Shown here piece by piece: positions 8,443 through 17,555 of a stretch of DNA of 64,000 nt; the stretch's first letter is position 1, and each line of letters starts with the position of its first letter. Under the pieces are notes generated by a model, which saw only the letters and a list, made by a program, of their open reading frames with translations, did not search any database and had not been told where the DNA came from. The translations under genes and the position numbers were made by a program. This stretch comes from Bradyrhizobium sp. (lineage in GTDB: Bacteria; Pseudomonadota; Alphaproteobacteria; Rhizobiales; Xanthobacteraceae), in assembly GCF_016219575.1 (NCBI RefSeq), contig NZ_JACRMG010000032.1, positions 94,030 through 158,029 on the forward strand, read 5' to 3'.

Positions 8443-9333
8443 TCACGCCGAGCGCGCCAGCCGCCGCATCACCTCGTCGAGCTGCTCGAGGCTCTTGTAG
8501 CTGATCTGCACGGAACCGCCGGGATCGCGGTGGTTGACCGTCACGGTGAGGCCGAGCGCGTCGCTGACGCGCTTCTCCAACGCCAGCGTGTCCGTATCTT
8601 TCTGCCTTGCTGCGCCGCCGCCGGCGCGCGGCTTCTGCGGCTTGCGCTCCGGCACGCCCTCCTCGTGCGCCAGCGCTTCGGTCTGGCGGACGTTGAGACC
8701 TTCCTCGACGATGCGCTTGGCGGCAGCCAGCGGATCGGGCACGCCGATCAGCGCGCGGGCGTGGCCGGCGGAAAGCTGGCCGGAAGAGATGTAGGCCTGC
8801 ACCTCGGCGGGCAGTTTCGTCAACCGCATCATGTTGGCGACATGGCTGCGGCTCTTCCCGACGATCTTGGCGATGTCTTCCTGGTTGCGTTTGAACTCGT
8901 CGGCCAGCGCATGATAGCCCTGCGCCTCTTCCATCGCGTTGAGGTCTTCGCGCTGGACGTTCTCGATGATGGCGATCTCCAGCGCGTCGCTGTCGCTGAC
9001 ATCCGCCGGCACGATCGGAACTTCATGCAGGCCGGCGATCTGGGAGGCGCGCCAGCGGCGCTCGCCGGCGATGATCTCGTAACGGTCATGCGCGCCCTTC
9101 ACCGGGCGGACCACGATCGGCTGGATCACGCCATGCTGCCTGATCGAGGAGGCGAGCTCGTTGAGCTCGGCGTCGGAGAAGGCGCGGCGCGGGTTGCGCG
9201 GATTGGGCTTGAGGAATTCGATCGGCACCTTGCGCTGGTTGCGCGGCCGATCGACATGCGCGGCCTCGCCGCCGACATCACCGATCAGACTTGCAAGACC
9301 GCGGCCCAATCGCGAACGCGCTTCGTCGGCCAT
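8443..9333 (-). CDS. parB: Chromosome partitioning protein ParB
   Basis: 296-residue CTP-dependent clamp that loads at parS sites and spreads on DNA near the origin. The N-terminus SRLGRGLASLIGD is typical. The CTP-binding GERRWRA motif is near residue 87, then ENVQREDLNAMEEA, and the helix-turn-helix IAKIVGKSRSHVANMMRL; a C-terminal dimer domain ends the protein. The ATG at 9333 is preferred to a GTG at 9357 because it gives the usual MADEARSRLGRG start with AAGGGAG upstream. parA is upstream, separated by a perfect 32-bp inverted repeat, and the cognate parS sites lie 1.6-3.7 kb away. Confidence 0.97.
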   Translation of the reverse strand: MADEARSRLGRGLASLIGDVGGEAAHVDRPRNQRKVPIEFLKPNPRNPRRAFSDAELNELASSIRQHGVIQPIVVRPVKGAHDRYEIIAGERRWRASQIAGLHEVPIVPADVSDSDALEIAIIENVQREDLNAMEEAQGYHALADEFKRNQEDIAKIVGKSRSHVANMMRLTKLPAEVQAYISSGQLSAGHARALIGVPDPLAAAKRIVEEGLNVRQTEALAHEEGVPERKPQKPRAGGGAARQKDTDTLALEKRVSDALGLTVTVNHRDPGGSVQISYKSLEQLDEVMRRLARSA

Positions 9334-9390
9334 CGTCGCCAGCTCCCTTGGATTCACTCACAGCACTCCAGCATCAGAAACTTCAATTTT

Positions 9391-9470
9391 CGTAGGATGG
9401 GTTGAGCGCAGCGAAACCCATCGTTCTTCACACACAGTGATGGGTTTCGCTGCGCTCAACCCATCCTACG
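9391..9470. repeat. Perfect 32-bp inverted repeat between parA and parB
   Basis: Arms 9391-9422 and 9439-9470 are exact reverse complements around a 16-base loop. The core, GATGGGTTTCGC plus its complement, recurs in a second element at 61359-61438, so this is a dispersed palindromic repeat family. In RNA it would form a very stable stem between the parA and parB messages. Confidence 0.85.
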
Positions 9471-9478
9471 GCTCGGGA

Positions 9479-10330
9479 TCAATGCGCGCGCAGCTCGCGT
9501 TCGCGCTGGATCACTTCGGTTGCGAGCTTCAGATAGGCTTCGCTGCCGACGCATTTGAGGTCGTAGACCAGCACCGGCTTGCCGTAGGACGGCGCCTCGG
9601 AGATGCGCACGTTGCGCGGGATCATGGTGTTGTAAACCTTGCTGCCCATGAACTGCCTGACGTCGGCGACGACCTGGTTCGACAAATTGTTGCGGCTGTC
9701 GAACATGGTCAGCACGATGCCGTGGATCGACAGGTTCGGATTTAGCGTGGTCTTCACCTGCTCCACGGTCTGCAACAGCTGCGACAGACCTTCGAGCGCG
9801 AAGAACTCGCACTGCAACGGCACCAGGATCGCGTCCGATGCCGCCATCGCATTCACGGTGAGCAGGTTGAGCGAAGGCGGGCAGTCGATCAGCACATAGG
9901 TGTAGTCGGTATCCGGCGTTGCGTTGTGGTTCAGCGCCGCGATCGCGTCGCGCAGGCGGAAGGCGCGGCCGGGCGTGGTGCCGAGCTCGAGCTCGAGACC
10001 GGAGAGATCCATGGTGGAGGTCGCGATGTGCAACCGCGGCACGGCGGTCGGCACGACGGATTCGCGCAAGGGCGCTTCGCCGACCAGCACGTCATAGGTC
10101 GAGGTGCTGCGGCTGCGCCGGTCGATGCCGAGCCCGGTCGAGGCGTTGCCCTGAGGATCGAGGTCGACGATCAGCACCCGCTCGCCGATCGCGGCCAGCG
10201 CCGTACCTAGATTGATCGCGGTCGTCGTCTTGCCGACACCGCCCTTCTGATTGGCCAGCGCCAGGATACGCGGGTGACCCGCCGGTTTCGGTGACCTATC
10301 CTCTTGATATATCTTGTCAATTACATCCAT
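9479..10330 (-). CDS. parA: Chromosome partitioning ATPase ParA
   Basis: 283-residue Walker-type ATPase that drives origin segregation together with ParB. The deviant Walker A box is KGGVGKTTT near residue 29 with its signature Lys; switch I is VDLDPQGNAS and Walker B is VLIDCPPSLNLLT. The C-terminal half contains VLTMFDSRNNLSNQV and IPRNVRISEAPSYGKPV, classic for chromosomal ParA/Soj. It sits 15 bases after rsmG in the same direction, in the conserved mnmG-rsmG-parA-parB order. Confidence 0.97.
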   Translation of the reverse strand: MDVIDKIYQEDRSPKPAGHPRILALANQKGGVGKTTTAINLGTALAAIGERVLIVDLDPQGNASTGLGIDRRSRSTSTYDVLVGEAPLRESVVPTAVPRLHIATSTMDLSGLELELGTTPGRAFRLRDAIAALNHNATPDTDYTYVLIDCPPSLNLLTVNAMAASDAILVPLQCEFFALEGLSQLLQTVEQVKTTLNPNLSIHGIVLTMFDSRNNLSNQVVADVRQFMGSKVYNTMIPRNVRISEAPSYGKPVLVYDLKCVGSEAYLKLATEVIQRERELRAH

Positions 10331-10345
10331 GGCCGGCCGTCCCCG

Positions 10346-11017
10346 CTAGTCCGCGGAAGCGTTGCGCCGCTCGATGCGATCGAGTTCGACGATCCAGCCC
10401 TGTCCGCCCGTGCGGCTGGAATGAAGCTTTGGCTCAATCTTCCAATATTTAGTAGCCTCGGTCAATTCAGCCTCTACATCTTGGCCCTTGAGAAACAAGG
10501 CCTTAGCGCCTCGTTTCACCAGCGGCTCTGCAAAGCCGACAAGCTGATGTAGCGGAGCCACCGCGCGCGCCGTAACGCAATCGACGGGGCCCGCGAATCT
10601 TTCCACAGTATCCCCGATGTCAGCGAGATGCACAGCCCCTGGCGAACGCGTCACGCGAAGCGCCTCGCGCAGAAAGGCGGCCTTCTTGGCGATGCGTTCG
10701 ACCAGATGCACCATCGCGCCTGGGGTCTCAGCCAAGGCGCAGGCGAGCACCACGCCGGGAAAGCCCCCGCCGCTGCCGAGATCGATCCATATCTTGGCCG
10801 AGGGTGCGAGGCTCAGAAGCTGCAGCGAATCGGAGATATGACGCGTCCAGATATTCGGAAGCGTGGAGGGGGCAACCAGGTTGGTCTTGGCCTGCCATTC
10901 CAGGAGCAGCGCGACATATCTGTCGAGCCGGGCCTCCGTTTCACGTGAAACAGGGGTGACGGCAAGCGCGGCAGCCTTGTCGGCAGCGAGGTCAATTTTC
11001 TGGGAAGCGCGGGCCAT
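10346..11017 (-). CDS. rsmG: 16S rRNA (guanine527-N7)-methyltransferase
   Basis: 223-residue SAM methyltransferase (GidB) that makes m7G527 in 16S rRNA. The SAM site IDLGSGGGFPGVVLA is near residue 78, followed by VHLVERIAKKAAFLREA and TARAVAPL, all diagnostic of RsmG. A parS site lies inside the gene and encodes the residues PVSRETEA near the N-terminus, so DNA and protein constraints overlap there. It is transcribed between mnmG and parA, with only 18 bases to the mnmG stop; that gap holds another parS. Confidence 0.96.
   Translation of the reverse strand: MARASQKIDLAADKAAALAVTPVSRETEARLDRYVALLLEWQAKTNLVAPSTLPNIWTRHISDSLQLLSLAPSAKIWIDLGSGGGFPGVVLACALAETPGAMVHLVERIAKKAAFLREALRVTRSPGAVHLADIGDTVERFAGPVDCVTARAVAPLHQLVGFAEPLVKRGAKALFLKGQDVEAELTEATKYWKIEPKLHSSRTGGQGWIVELDRIERRNASAD
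10938..10951. promoter_or_regulatory. parS site 1 (inside rsmG)
   Basis: Perfect 14-bp palindrome GTTTCACGTGAAAC, the core of the bacterial chromosomal parS consensus bound by ParB. It lies in the rsmG coding region. Confidence 0.92.
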
Positions 11018-11020
11018 GAT

Positions 11021-11034
11021 GTTTCACGTGAAAC
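11021..11034. promoter_or_regulatory. parS site 2 (between mnmG and rsmG)
   Basis: Perfect GTTTCACGTGAAAC palindrome that fills most of the short gap between the mnmG stop and the rsmG start. Confidence 0.93.
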
Positions 11035-11035
11035 G

Positions 11036-12919
11036 CTAGGCCGTCGCCTTCAGATTTTTCCGCCGAGCCTCGCGCCGGAGATAGGCGGCCAAGATACCCA
11101 GCGCCGCCGGCGTCATACCGTCGATCCGGCCGGCCTGTCCCACGGTCCGGGGCTGATGGGCGCGCAGCTTGGCGCGAGCCTCGTTGGAAAGACCGGGTAC
11201 CTCGTCATAGTCGATGCCGGTCAGGACCAGGCCTTCGTCGCGGCGGAAGGCGTCGACATCGGCGGTCTGGCGCTTGAGGTAGACGTCATATTTGGCATCG
11301 ATCTCGAGATGGACGGCGATGGTGGGATCGACGGCCGACAGCTCCGGCCAAATGCCCAGTAGCATCCCCCACTCCACCTCAGGATAGGCCAGCAGCTCGA
11401 AGGCCGAGCGGCGGTTGCCATCGCGATTGAGAGCGAGCCCATGCCGCGCCGCTTCATTCGGGGTGATCGCCAGCGACTTTGCCAGAGCCTTCGCGGCTTC
11501 CAGCGCCGCCATCTTGGCGGCATGGCGCTGTACCCTCGCCGCCCCGACACATCCCAAGGCAATGCCCTTGCCGGTCAGGCGCTGGTCGGCATTGTCGGCC
11601 CGCAACGTCAGCCGGTACTCGGCCCGGGAGGTGAACATCCGATAGGGCTCGGTGATCCCGCGGGTGACGAGATCGTCGATCATGACCCCGAGATAGCCAT
11701 CCGCCCGGTCGAAGACGATCGGGTCGGCACCGCTGGCGGCCAGCGCGGCATTCAGCCCTGCGACGATCCCCTGCCCGGCAGCTTCTTCGTAGCCCGTGGT
11801 ACCGTTGATCTGACCGGCCAGGAAAAGACCCGCCAGGCGCCTGGTCTGCAGGGTCGACTCCAACTCCCGGGGATCGACGTGATCGTACTCGATCGCGTAG
11901 CCCGGCCGGACCATCTTCACCCGCTCAAGACCCGGGATCGAAGCCAGGATGGCGAGCTGGACCTCCTCGGGAAGCGAGGTGGAGATGCCGTTGGGATAGA
12001 CCGTGGTGTCGTCGAGGCCCTCAGGCTCCAGAAAGACCTGGTGGCCGTCGCGATCGCCGAAGCGGACGATCTTGTCCTCGATCGAGGGGCAATAGCGCGG
12101 CCCGGTGCTCTTGATCTGGCCGGAATACATCGGCGAGCGATGGACGTTGGCGCGGATCACCTCATGGGTGAGCGCCGTTGTCCGAGTGATCCCGCACTGG
12201 ATCTGGGGCGTGGTGATGCGGTCGGTCATGACCGAAAACGGCTCCGGCGGGTCGTCGCCGGGCTGCATTTCAACGGCGGACCAGTCGATCGTGGTCCCAT
12301 CAAGCCGTGGCGGAGTCCCGGTCTTGAGCCGGCCCAGGGCGAAGCCCGCCCGCTCGAACGAAGCCGACAGGCCCAGCGCCGGCGCCTCCCCGACCCGGCC
12401 GGCCGGCCAATTCTTCTCACCGAGATGAATCAGGCCGCGCAGAAAAGTGCCGGTGGTGATGACCACGGCGCCAGCGGAAAACTCCTGGCCATCAGCCAGG
12501 CGGATTCCGGTAACCCGGCCACCCCTGACGATCAGCTCGTCCGCCTCGCCTTCGATGACGCTGAGATCGGCCGTCTGGCGGATCGCCGCCTGCATGGCCG
12601 CGGCGTAAAGCTTCCGATCCGCCTGGGCGCGAGGTCCTCGGACGGCCGGACCCTTGCGGCGATTCAGCATCCGAAACTGGATGCCGCCGGCATCCGCCAC
12701 GCGACCCATCAGGCCGTCCAGGGCATCGACCTCGCGCACCAGATGACCCTTGCCGAGACCGCCGATAGCGGGATTGCAGGACATCGCGCCGATGGTCGAA
12801 AAGCGATGGGTAACCAGCGCTGTCTTCGCACCCATGCGGGCAGCGGCGGCCGCGGCTTCGCAGCCGGCGTGGCCACCGCCAATGACGATGACATCGAAGA
12901 TTTGCGAGGGCGCGGTCAT
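11036..12919 (-). CDS. mnmG: tRNA uridine-5-carboxymethylaminomethyl modification enzyme MnmG
   Basis: 627-residue FAD enzyme (GidA) that works with MnmE to install cmnm5 at U34 of certain tRNAs. The FAD-binding VIGGGHAGCEAAAAAARMG is at the N-terminus, followed by MSCNPAIGGLGKGHLVREVDAL. The later GLFLAGQINGTTGYEEAAGQG contains the second FAD signature, and RAEYRLTLRADNAD is family-typical. Length is normal. It lies between mnmE and rsmG on the same strand; two parS sites separate it from mnmE. Confidence 0.98.
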   Translation of the reverse strand: MTAPSQIFDVIVIGGGHAGCEAAAAAARMGAKTALVTHRFSTIGAMSCNPAIGGLGKGHLVREVDALDGLMGRVADAGGIQFRMLNRRKGPAVRGPRAQADRKLYAAAMQAAIRQTADLSVIEGEADELIVRGGRVTGIRLADGQEFSAGAVVITTGTFLRGLIHLGEKNWPAGRVGEAPALGLSASFERAGFALGRLKTGTPPRLDGTTIDWSAVEMQPGDDPPEPFSVMTDRITTPQIQCGITRTTALTHEVIRANVHRSPMYSGQIKSTGPRYCPSIEDKIVRFGDRDGHQVFLEPEGLDDTTVYPNGISTSLPEEVQLAILASIPGLERVKMVRPGYAIEYDHVDPRELESTLQTRRLAGLFLAGQINGTTGYEEAAGQGIVAGLNAALAASGADPIVFDRADGYLGVMIDDLVTRGITEPYRMFTSRAEYRLTLRADNADQRLTGKGIALGCVGAARVQRHAAKMAALEAAKALAKSLAITPNEAARHGLALNRDGNRRSAFELLAYPEVEWGMLLGIWPELSAVDPTIAVHLEIDAKYDVYLKRQTADVDAFRRDEGLVLTGIDYDEVPGLSNEARAKLRAHQPRTVGQAGRIDGMTPAALGILAAYLRREARRKNLKATA

Positions 12920-12983
12920 GGGCCGGACTTCTATCGCGGAGCGGTCAAACCCGGAAGCGGTAAGTGGGGCGACGAGGTGGGAT

Positions 12984-12997
12984 GTTTCACGTGAAAC
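12984..12997. promoter_or_regulatory. parS site 3 (mnmE-mnmG gap)
   Basis: Perfect GTTTCACGTGAAAC palindrome upstream of mnmG, 19 bases from the next parS. Confidence 0.93.
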
Positions 12998-13016
12998 GGC
13001 AATTCCCGCCTACCCT

Positions 13017-13030
13017 GTTTCACGTGAAAC
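13017..13030. promoter_or_regulatory. parS site 4 (mnmE-mnmG gap)
   Basis: Perfect GTTTCACGTGAAAC core with T and A on the flanks, giving the full 16-bp consensus. It is paired with site 3; start-to-start distance is 33 bp, about three helical turns. Confidence 0.94.
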
Positions 13031-13059
13031 ATTTCGTTAATCGGTTGAACGAAGGATTA

Positions 13060-14397
13060 TTACTTTCCAACACAGAATTCCCGGAAGATCACGTCGAGGA
13101 TGTCCTCGACATCGACCCGGCCGAGCAGCCGGCCAAGGGAATAGGCCGCGGCCCGCAGCTCTTCGGCAGCAAGTTCCTCGCCCTTGCCGATGACTTCGAT
13201 CGCCCCGCGCAACGAATCCGCCGTGTCCTTGACCAGCATCCGTTGCCGTTCCCGCGCGATCAAGCCCCCCTCGCTTCCGCCAAAATAGTTTTGCGCGAAA
13301 CCCACCAGGGCGGCGATCAGCTCGGGGACACCCGCACCGCTCCGGGCGGAAATCCGGAACTCGGCCATTGGCCGACCCTGACCATCGACCGCGGCGGCGG
13401 CCGGTCTGACGAGATCGATCTTGTTGCGAACGAGCCAGACAGGCGCCGTGCCGTGATGCTCGATCGGCGCGCCCACGGCATCGGCAAGCCACAGCACGAG
13501 GTCTGCTTCCCCTGCCCTCACCCGCGCGCGGCGCACGCCCTCCTGCTCGACAGGATCTTCCGTCTCGCGGATGCCCGCGGTGTCGATGACGGTCACGGGG
13601 TAGCCGTCGAGATCGAGCTGCACTTCGATGATGTCGCGCGTGGTGCCGGCATGCGGCGAGACGATCGCGACCTCGCGGCGTGCGAGTTGGTTGATCAGCG
13701 TCGACTTGCCGACATTCACAGGCCCCGCGATCGCGACCACGAGACCATCGCGCAGGCGTTCGGTCTGGCCCTGTGCGCCAAGCACATTCTCTATCTCGGC
13801 CAGCAGCGCTTTGATCTTCGCCAGCGCCGGCGCGATCAATTCAGTGGGCACGTCGCTTTCGTCGGAAAAGTCGATCCCGGCCTCGAGCAGCGCGGAAGCC
13901 TCAATGATCTGCGCGCGCCAGTCGCGCGCCTTGTTTCCGAGCAGGCCTTTCAGCTGGCGCAACGCCTGACGGCGTTGCCGGTCGGTGTCGGCATGGATGA
14001 GATCGTCGAGGCCTTCGGCCTCGGTGAGATCGAGCTTGCCGTTTTCGAAAGCGCGGCGGGTGAACTCGCCGGGCTCGGCGGGACGAACGTTCTCCTTCGC
14101 CGACAGAGCCGCAAACAGCGAAGCCAGCACGGCACGCCCGCCATGGACATGGAATTCGGCGACGTCCTCGCCGGTGGCGCTGGCAGGGTGCGGAAACCAG
14201 AGCACGACTGCGTCGTCCATTGGCTGACCATCGGCCGTCTTCAGCAACACCCGCGTGGCAATCCGGGGTGCCGGCATTTTCCCAGCCAGGGAGAGCAGCG
14301 CCTTCCTGGCTTCCGGCCCTGACACGCGCACAACGGCAATCGCGCTTGGCGCCCGGCCGGAAGAAAGTGCAAAGATGGTCTCGTCCCGCGGATGCAT
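13060..14397 (-). CDS. mnmE: tRNA modification GTPase MnmE
   Basis: 445-residue GTPase (TrmE) that forms the MnmEG complex for U34 modification. The N-terminal folate-binding domain contains FHVHGGRAVLASL. The G domain has G1 GPVNVGKST, G2 AGTTRD, G3 DTAGIRE and G4 NKIDL. The C-terminus ends in CVGK, matching the catalytic C-(I/L/V)-GK motif with its essential Cys. The G1 loop reads GPVNVGKS rather than the more common GxPNVGKS, a mild variation. Confidence 0.97.
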   Translation of the reverse strand: MHPRDETIFALSSGRAPSAIAVVRVSGPEARKALLSLAGKMPAPRIATRVLLKTADGQPMDDAVVLWFPHPASATGEDVAEFHVHGGRAVLASLFAALSAKENVRPAEPGEFTRRAFENGKLDLTEAEGLDDLIHADTDRQRRQALRQLKGLLGNKARDWRAQIIEASALLEAGIDFSDESDVPTELIAPALAKIKALLAEIENVLGAQGQTERLRDGLVVAIAGPVNVGKSTLINQLARREVAIVSPHAGTTRDIIEVQLDLDGYPVTVIDTAGIRETEDPVEQEGVRRARVRAGEADLVLWLADAVGAPIEHHGTAPVWLVRNKIDLVRPAAAAVDGQGRPMAEFRISARSGAGVPELIAALVGFAQNYFGGSEGGLIARERQRMLVKDTADSLRGAIEVIGKGEELAAEELRAAAYSLGRLLGRVDVEDILDVIFREFCVGK

Positions 14398-14471
14398 CGC
14401 TTAATTGTCGCGGCGCCCGTGAAAAGGCAACGCGGTCGGCCGGTCAGTCACGTCGCCGGCCAAGGGGCGGG

Positions 14472-14628
14472 TTTGCTGCAGCAAAGGTGCAGCAATTCAT
14501 GCTGCGCGCGAGCAGGGCGCCTTCCCCGCCCTCGCGGCCGCGCAGAATAGTTCAAGATATATCAATCGCTTATAGGTATAGCGGCCGCCGAGGCCCGAAA
14601 TTTCCTTGCTGCACCCGCGCCGCAGCAA
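14472..14628. repeat. Cluster of TTGCTGC/GCAGCAA inverted repeats upstream of mnmE
   Basis: Within the 245-base gap between the exported-protein gene and mnmE there are three palindromic units built on the same core: TTTGCTGCAGCAAA at 14472-14485 (perfect), GCAGCA-N5-TGCTGC at about 14489-14505, and TTGCTGC-N9-GCAGCAA at 14606-14628. They could be operator half-sites near the mnmE promoter or transcript hairpins. No regulator is identified. Nothing else is visible in this gap. Confidence 0.5.
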
Positions 14629-14642
14629 AACCGCAGCAGGTC

Positions 14643-15214
14643 TTAGCGCAGCAATTCGATCCAGGCCTGCACAAAATCAGTCGCATCCGCTCGCGACAGC
14701 GTCCCTTTCGGCCCGGTCATCCGGATCTTGACGAACTTGTTGTTCCAGGAGGACAGGCAAAGGTAGCTCTCGACGTCGATATCGACGCGCTCACCGCGCA
14801 AATAGCCGAAGCTCGTGCAGATAAAGCGCGGCTTGCCCGTGGCGGGCACCGTGAAGTCGCCCTTGTCGGCGACGTTGGCATAGGTGCCGCGCTTGCCGAG
14901 CTCGAACACGTCGCCCCTCGCCTGCGCCAGCTGATTCCGGACCGCGTCCGATTCCGCATCTGCCGGAATCGTCTTCAGGCCGACATCATAGAGATAGACG
15001 TCGACCATCAAGCCGGGCTTGCCCCCGAAGCGAAGCGCATAACCAAGCCCGGGCGACTTCGATTCGAAATCGACGGTCCGCACATAGACAAGGCTGCCGA
15101 CCCGGTCAGGGATCGACAGCCCGTAGACAACTCGTGAACTCTCTTGCGCGAACGCGGCGGCTGCCGACACCAGGACGGTAACAACCGCCAGGATGCCCGT
15201 GCCGATCTTGCGCA

Positions 15215-15215
<1 letters not shown>
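14643..15215 (-). CDS. Exported protein of unknown function
   Basis: 190 residues with a clear cleavable signal peptide (MRKIGTGILAVVTVLVSAAAAFAQ, cut after AFA). The mature part is about 167 residues, mixed alpha/beta and soluble, with two Cys residues (FICTSF and YLCLSS) that could form a disulphide in the periplasm. No family was recognised. Its ATG overlaps the rho stop by one base, so it is translationally coupled to rho and conserved positioning is likely. Confidence 0.8.
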
Positions 15216-16480
<1,265 letters not shown>

Positions 16481-16718
16481 GGGGGTCGTCCTGTGGAGCG
16501 TTCTTGGTTTGGAAGGGATGCGAGACGGCTTGGAGGAAAAGCGGACGCGAAAAAGGAAGGTCCGCAGGTCTAAGCAAGGAAAGCGCCGGAGAGGCTTCAA
16601 ACCTGATGCGGCGGCCGGTCCACTGAAGAAACCGGAACGCAACCACATCCGCCTGCGTGGGGTGGGATGTCCTCAATATAGAAAATCGATCGGCGATCCG
16701 CAAGCAGGCAGGCAGTGA

Positions 16719-17141
16719 TCAAAACGGTTTGACGATCACCAGAATCACGATGAAAATCATCAGAACCGTCGGTACTTCATTGATAAGACGGTAGAATTTT
16801 TGGCTTCTTGTATTCCGGTCCGCGCGAAAATCCTTCACCCAGCGCGAAAAGAATCCATGCACGCCCGACAAGGCTATGACGAGCACGAATTTCGCGTGAA
16901 ACCAGGGCGAGGTGTACCAGGGCGCCGCCCAGGCTAGGTACAGCCCGGCGAGCCAGGCGACGATCATCGCGGGATTGATGATCACTCGGAGGAGCCGCCA
17001 CTCCATCACCTTGAAGGTTTCGGACTGTTTCGAGCCGGGCTCCGCTTCGCAGTGATAGACGAACAGCCGCGGCAGATACAGCATGCCGGCCATCCAGGAG
17101 ATGACCGCGATCACGTGCAGCGCCTTGATCCACTCGTACAT
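16719..17141 (-). CDS. hemJ: Protoporphyrinogen IX oxidase HemJ
   Basis: 140-residue four-helix inner-membrane protein that oxidises protoporphyrinogen IX to protoporphyrin IX in haem synthesis. The first helix holds the haem-ligand-type His in KALHVIAVISWMAGMLYLPRLFVYH, characteristic of HemJ (UPF0093), and FSRWVKDFRADRN follows the third helix. Length is typical. It is the last leftward gene before the origin-like gap. Confidence 0.93.
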   Translation of the reverse strand: MYEWIKALHVIAVISWMAGMLYLPRLFVYHCEAEPGSKQSETFKVMEWRLLRVIINPAMIVAWLAGLYLAWAAPWYTSPWFHAKFVLVIALSGVHGFFSRWVKDFRADRNTRSQKFYRLINEVPTVLMIFIVILVIVKPF

Positions 17142-17145
17142 TGCG

Positions 17146-17552
17146 AAGTCTCGATCATCGTCCCTGAAAAGCGTGGGACGAATTCATATCCGCAAAGTTG
17201 CTCTTCCCTAAACAAATAAATTTATGAATCTTAAGGTTTAAAGAGTCTGGGACGTTGATAGGACTCACACAATTCTATCCGGCCATCGCGAAGTACTTGT
17301 TCACATACCCAGAGATCTCTAACCCTGTTGCCTTCGATCCGGATAATGCGTCTTGAGTCAGGGTCTTGGCCCGGTCTGTAGTCAGCATATAAAGAGACAA
17401 ATCCACATCTTCTTACTATCATCGCGATCAGGCTCTGGACTTGTCCTTCCGCGAGGCCCTGTGAAGAAAGAGGCGGGTTATCCCGGGGCAGGGGCGTGAT
17501 GGGCCCTCGCTGCGGATAAGTTCCACAGCGACTCACAGGTTACACAGGGGTT
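17146..17552. other. Candidate chromosomal replication origin (oriC)
   Basis: A roughly 410-base gap between leftward hemJ and rightward ppsR, clearly AT-richer than its surroundings. An AT-rich run at about 17205-17245 could serve as the unwinding element. DnaA-box-like nonamers: TTATCCGCA (minus, 17511-17519, one mismatch to TTATCCACA), and with two mismatches TTGTTCACA (17297), AAATCCACA (17399), TTCTTCACA (minus, 17460), ATATCCGCA (17186) and TTATCCGGA (minus, 17338). Five GANTC (CcrM) sites start at 17226, 17243, 17262, 17355 and 17530. In Caulobacter the origin lies next to the ppsR homologue of the ppsR-maf-coaE-dnaQ-secB run seen here, and genes diverge from this gap on both sides. 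Confidence 0.7.
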
Positions 17553-17555
17553 TTG

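Noticed and set aside
10304..14565. Shared 13-mer CAAGATATATCAA in parA and in the mnmE upstream gap
   Set aside because: Such AT-rich 13-mers match by chance at this window size; no further copies seen.
17231..17536. 101-residue frame on the minus strand inside the origin-like gap
   Set aside because: Starts with GTG, no ribosome site, AT-rich codons, and covers the DnaA-like boxes; more likely a chance frame in non-coding DNA.
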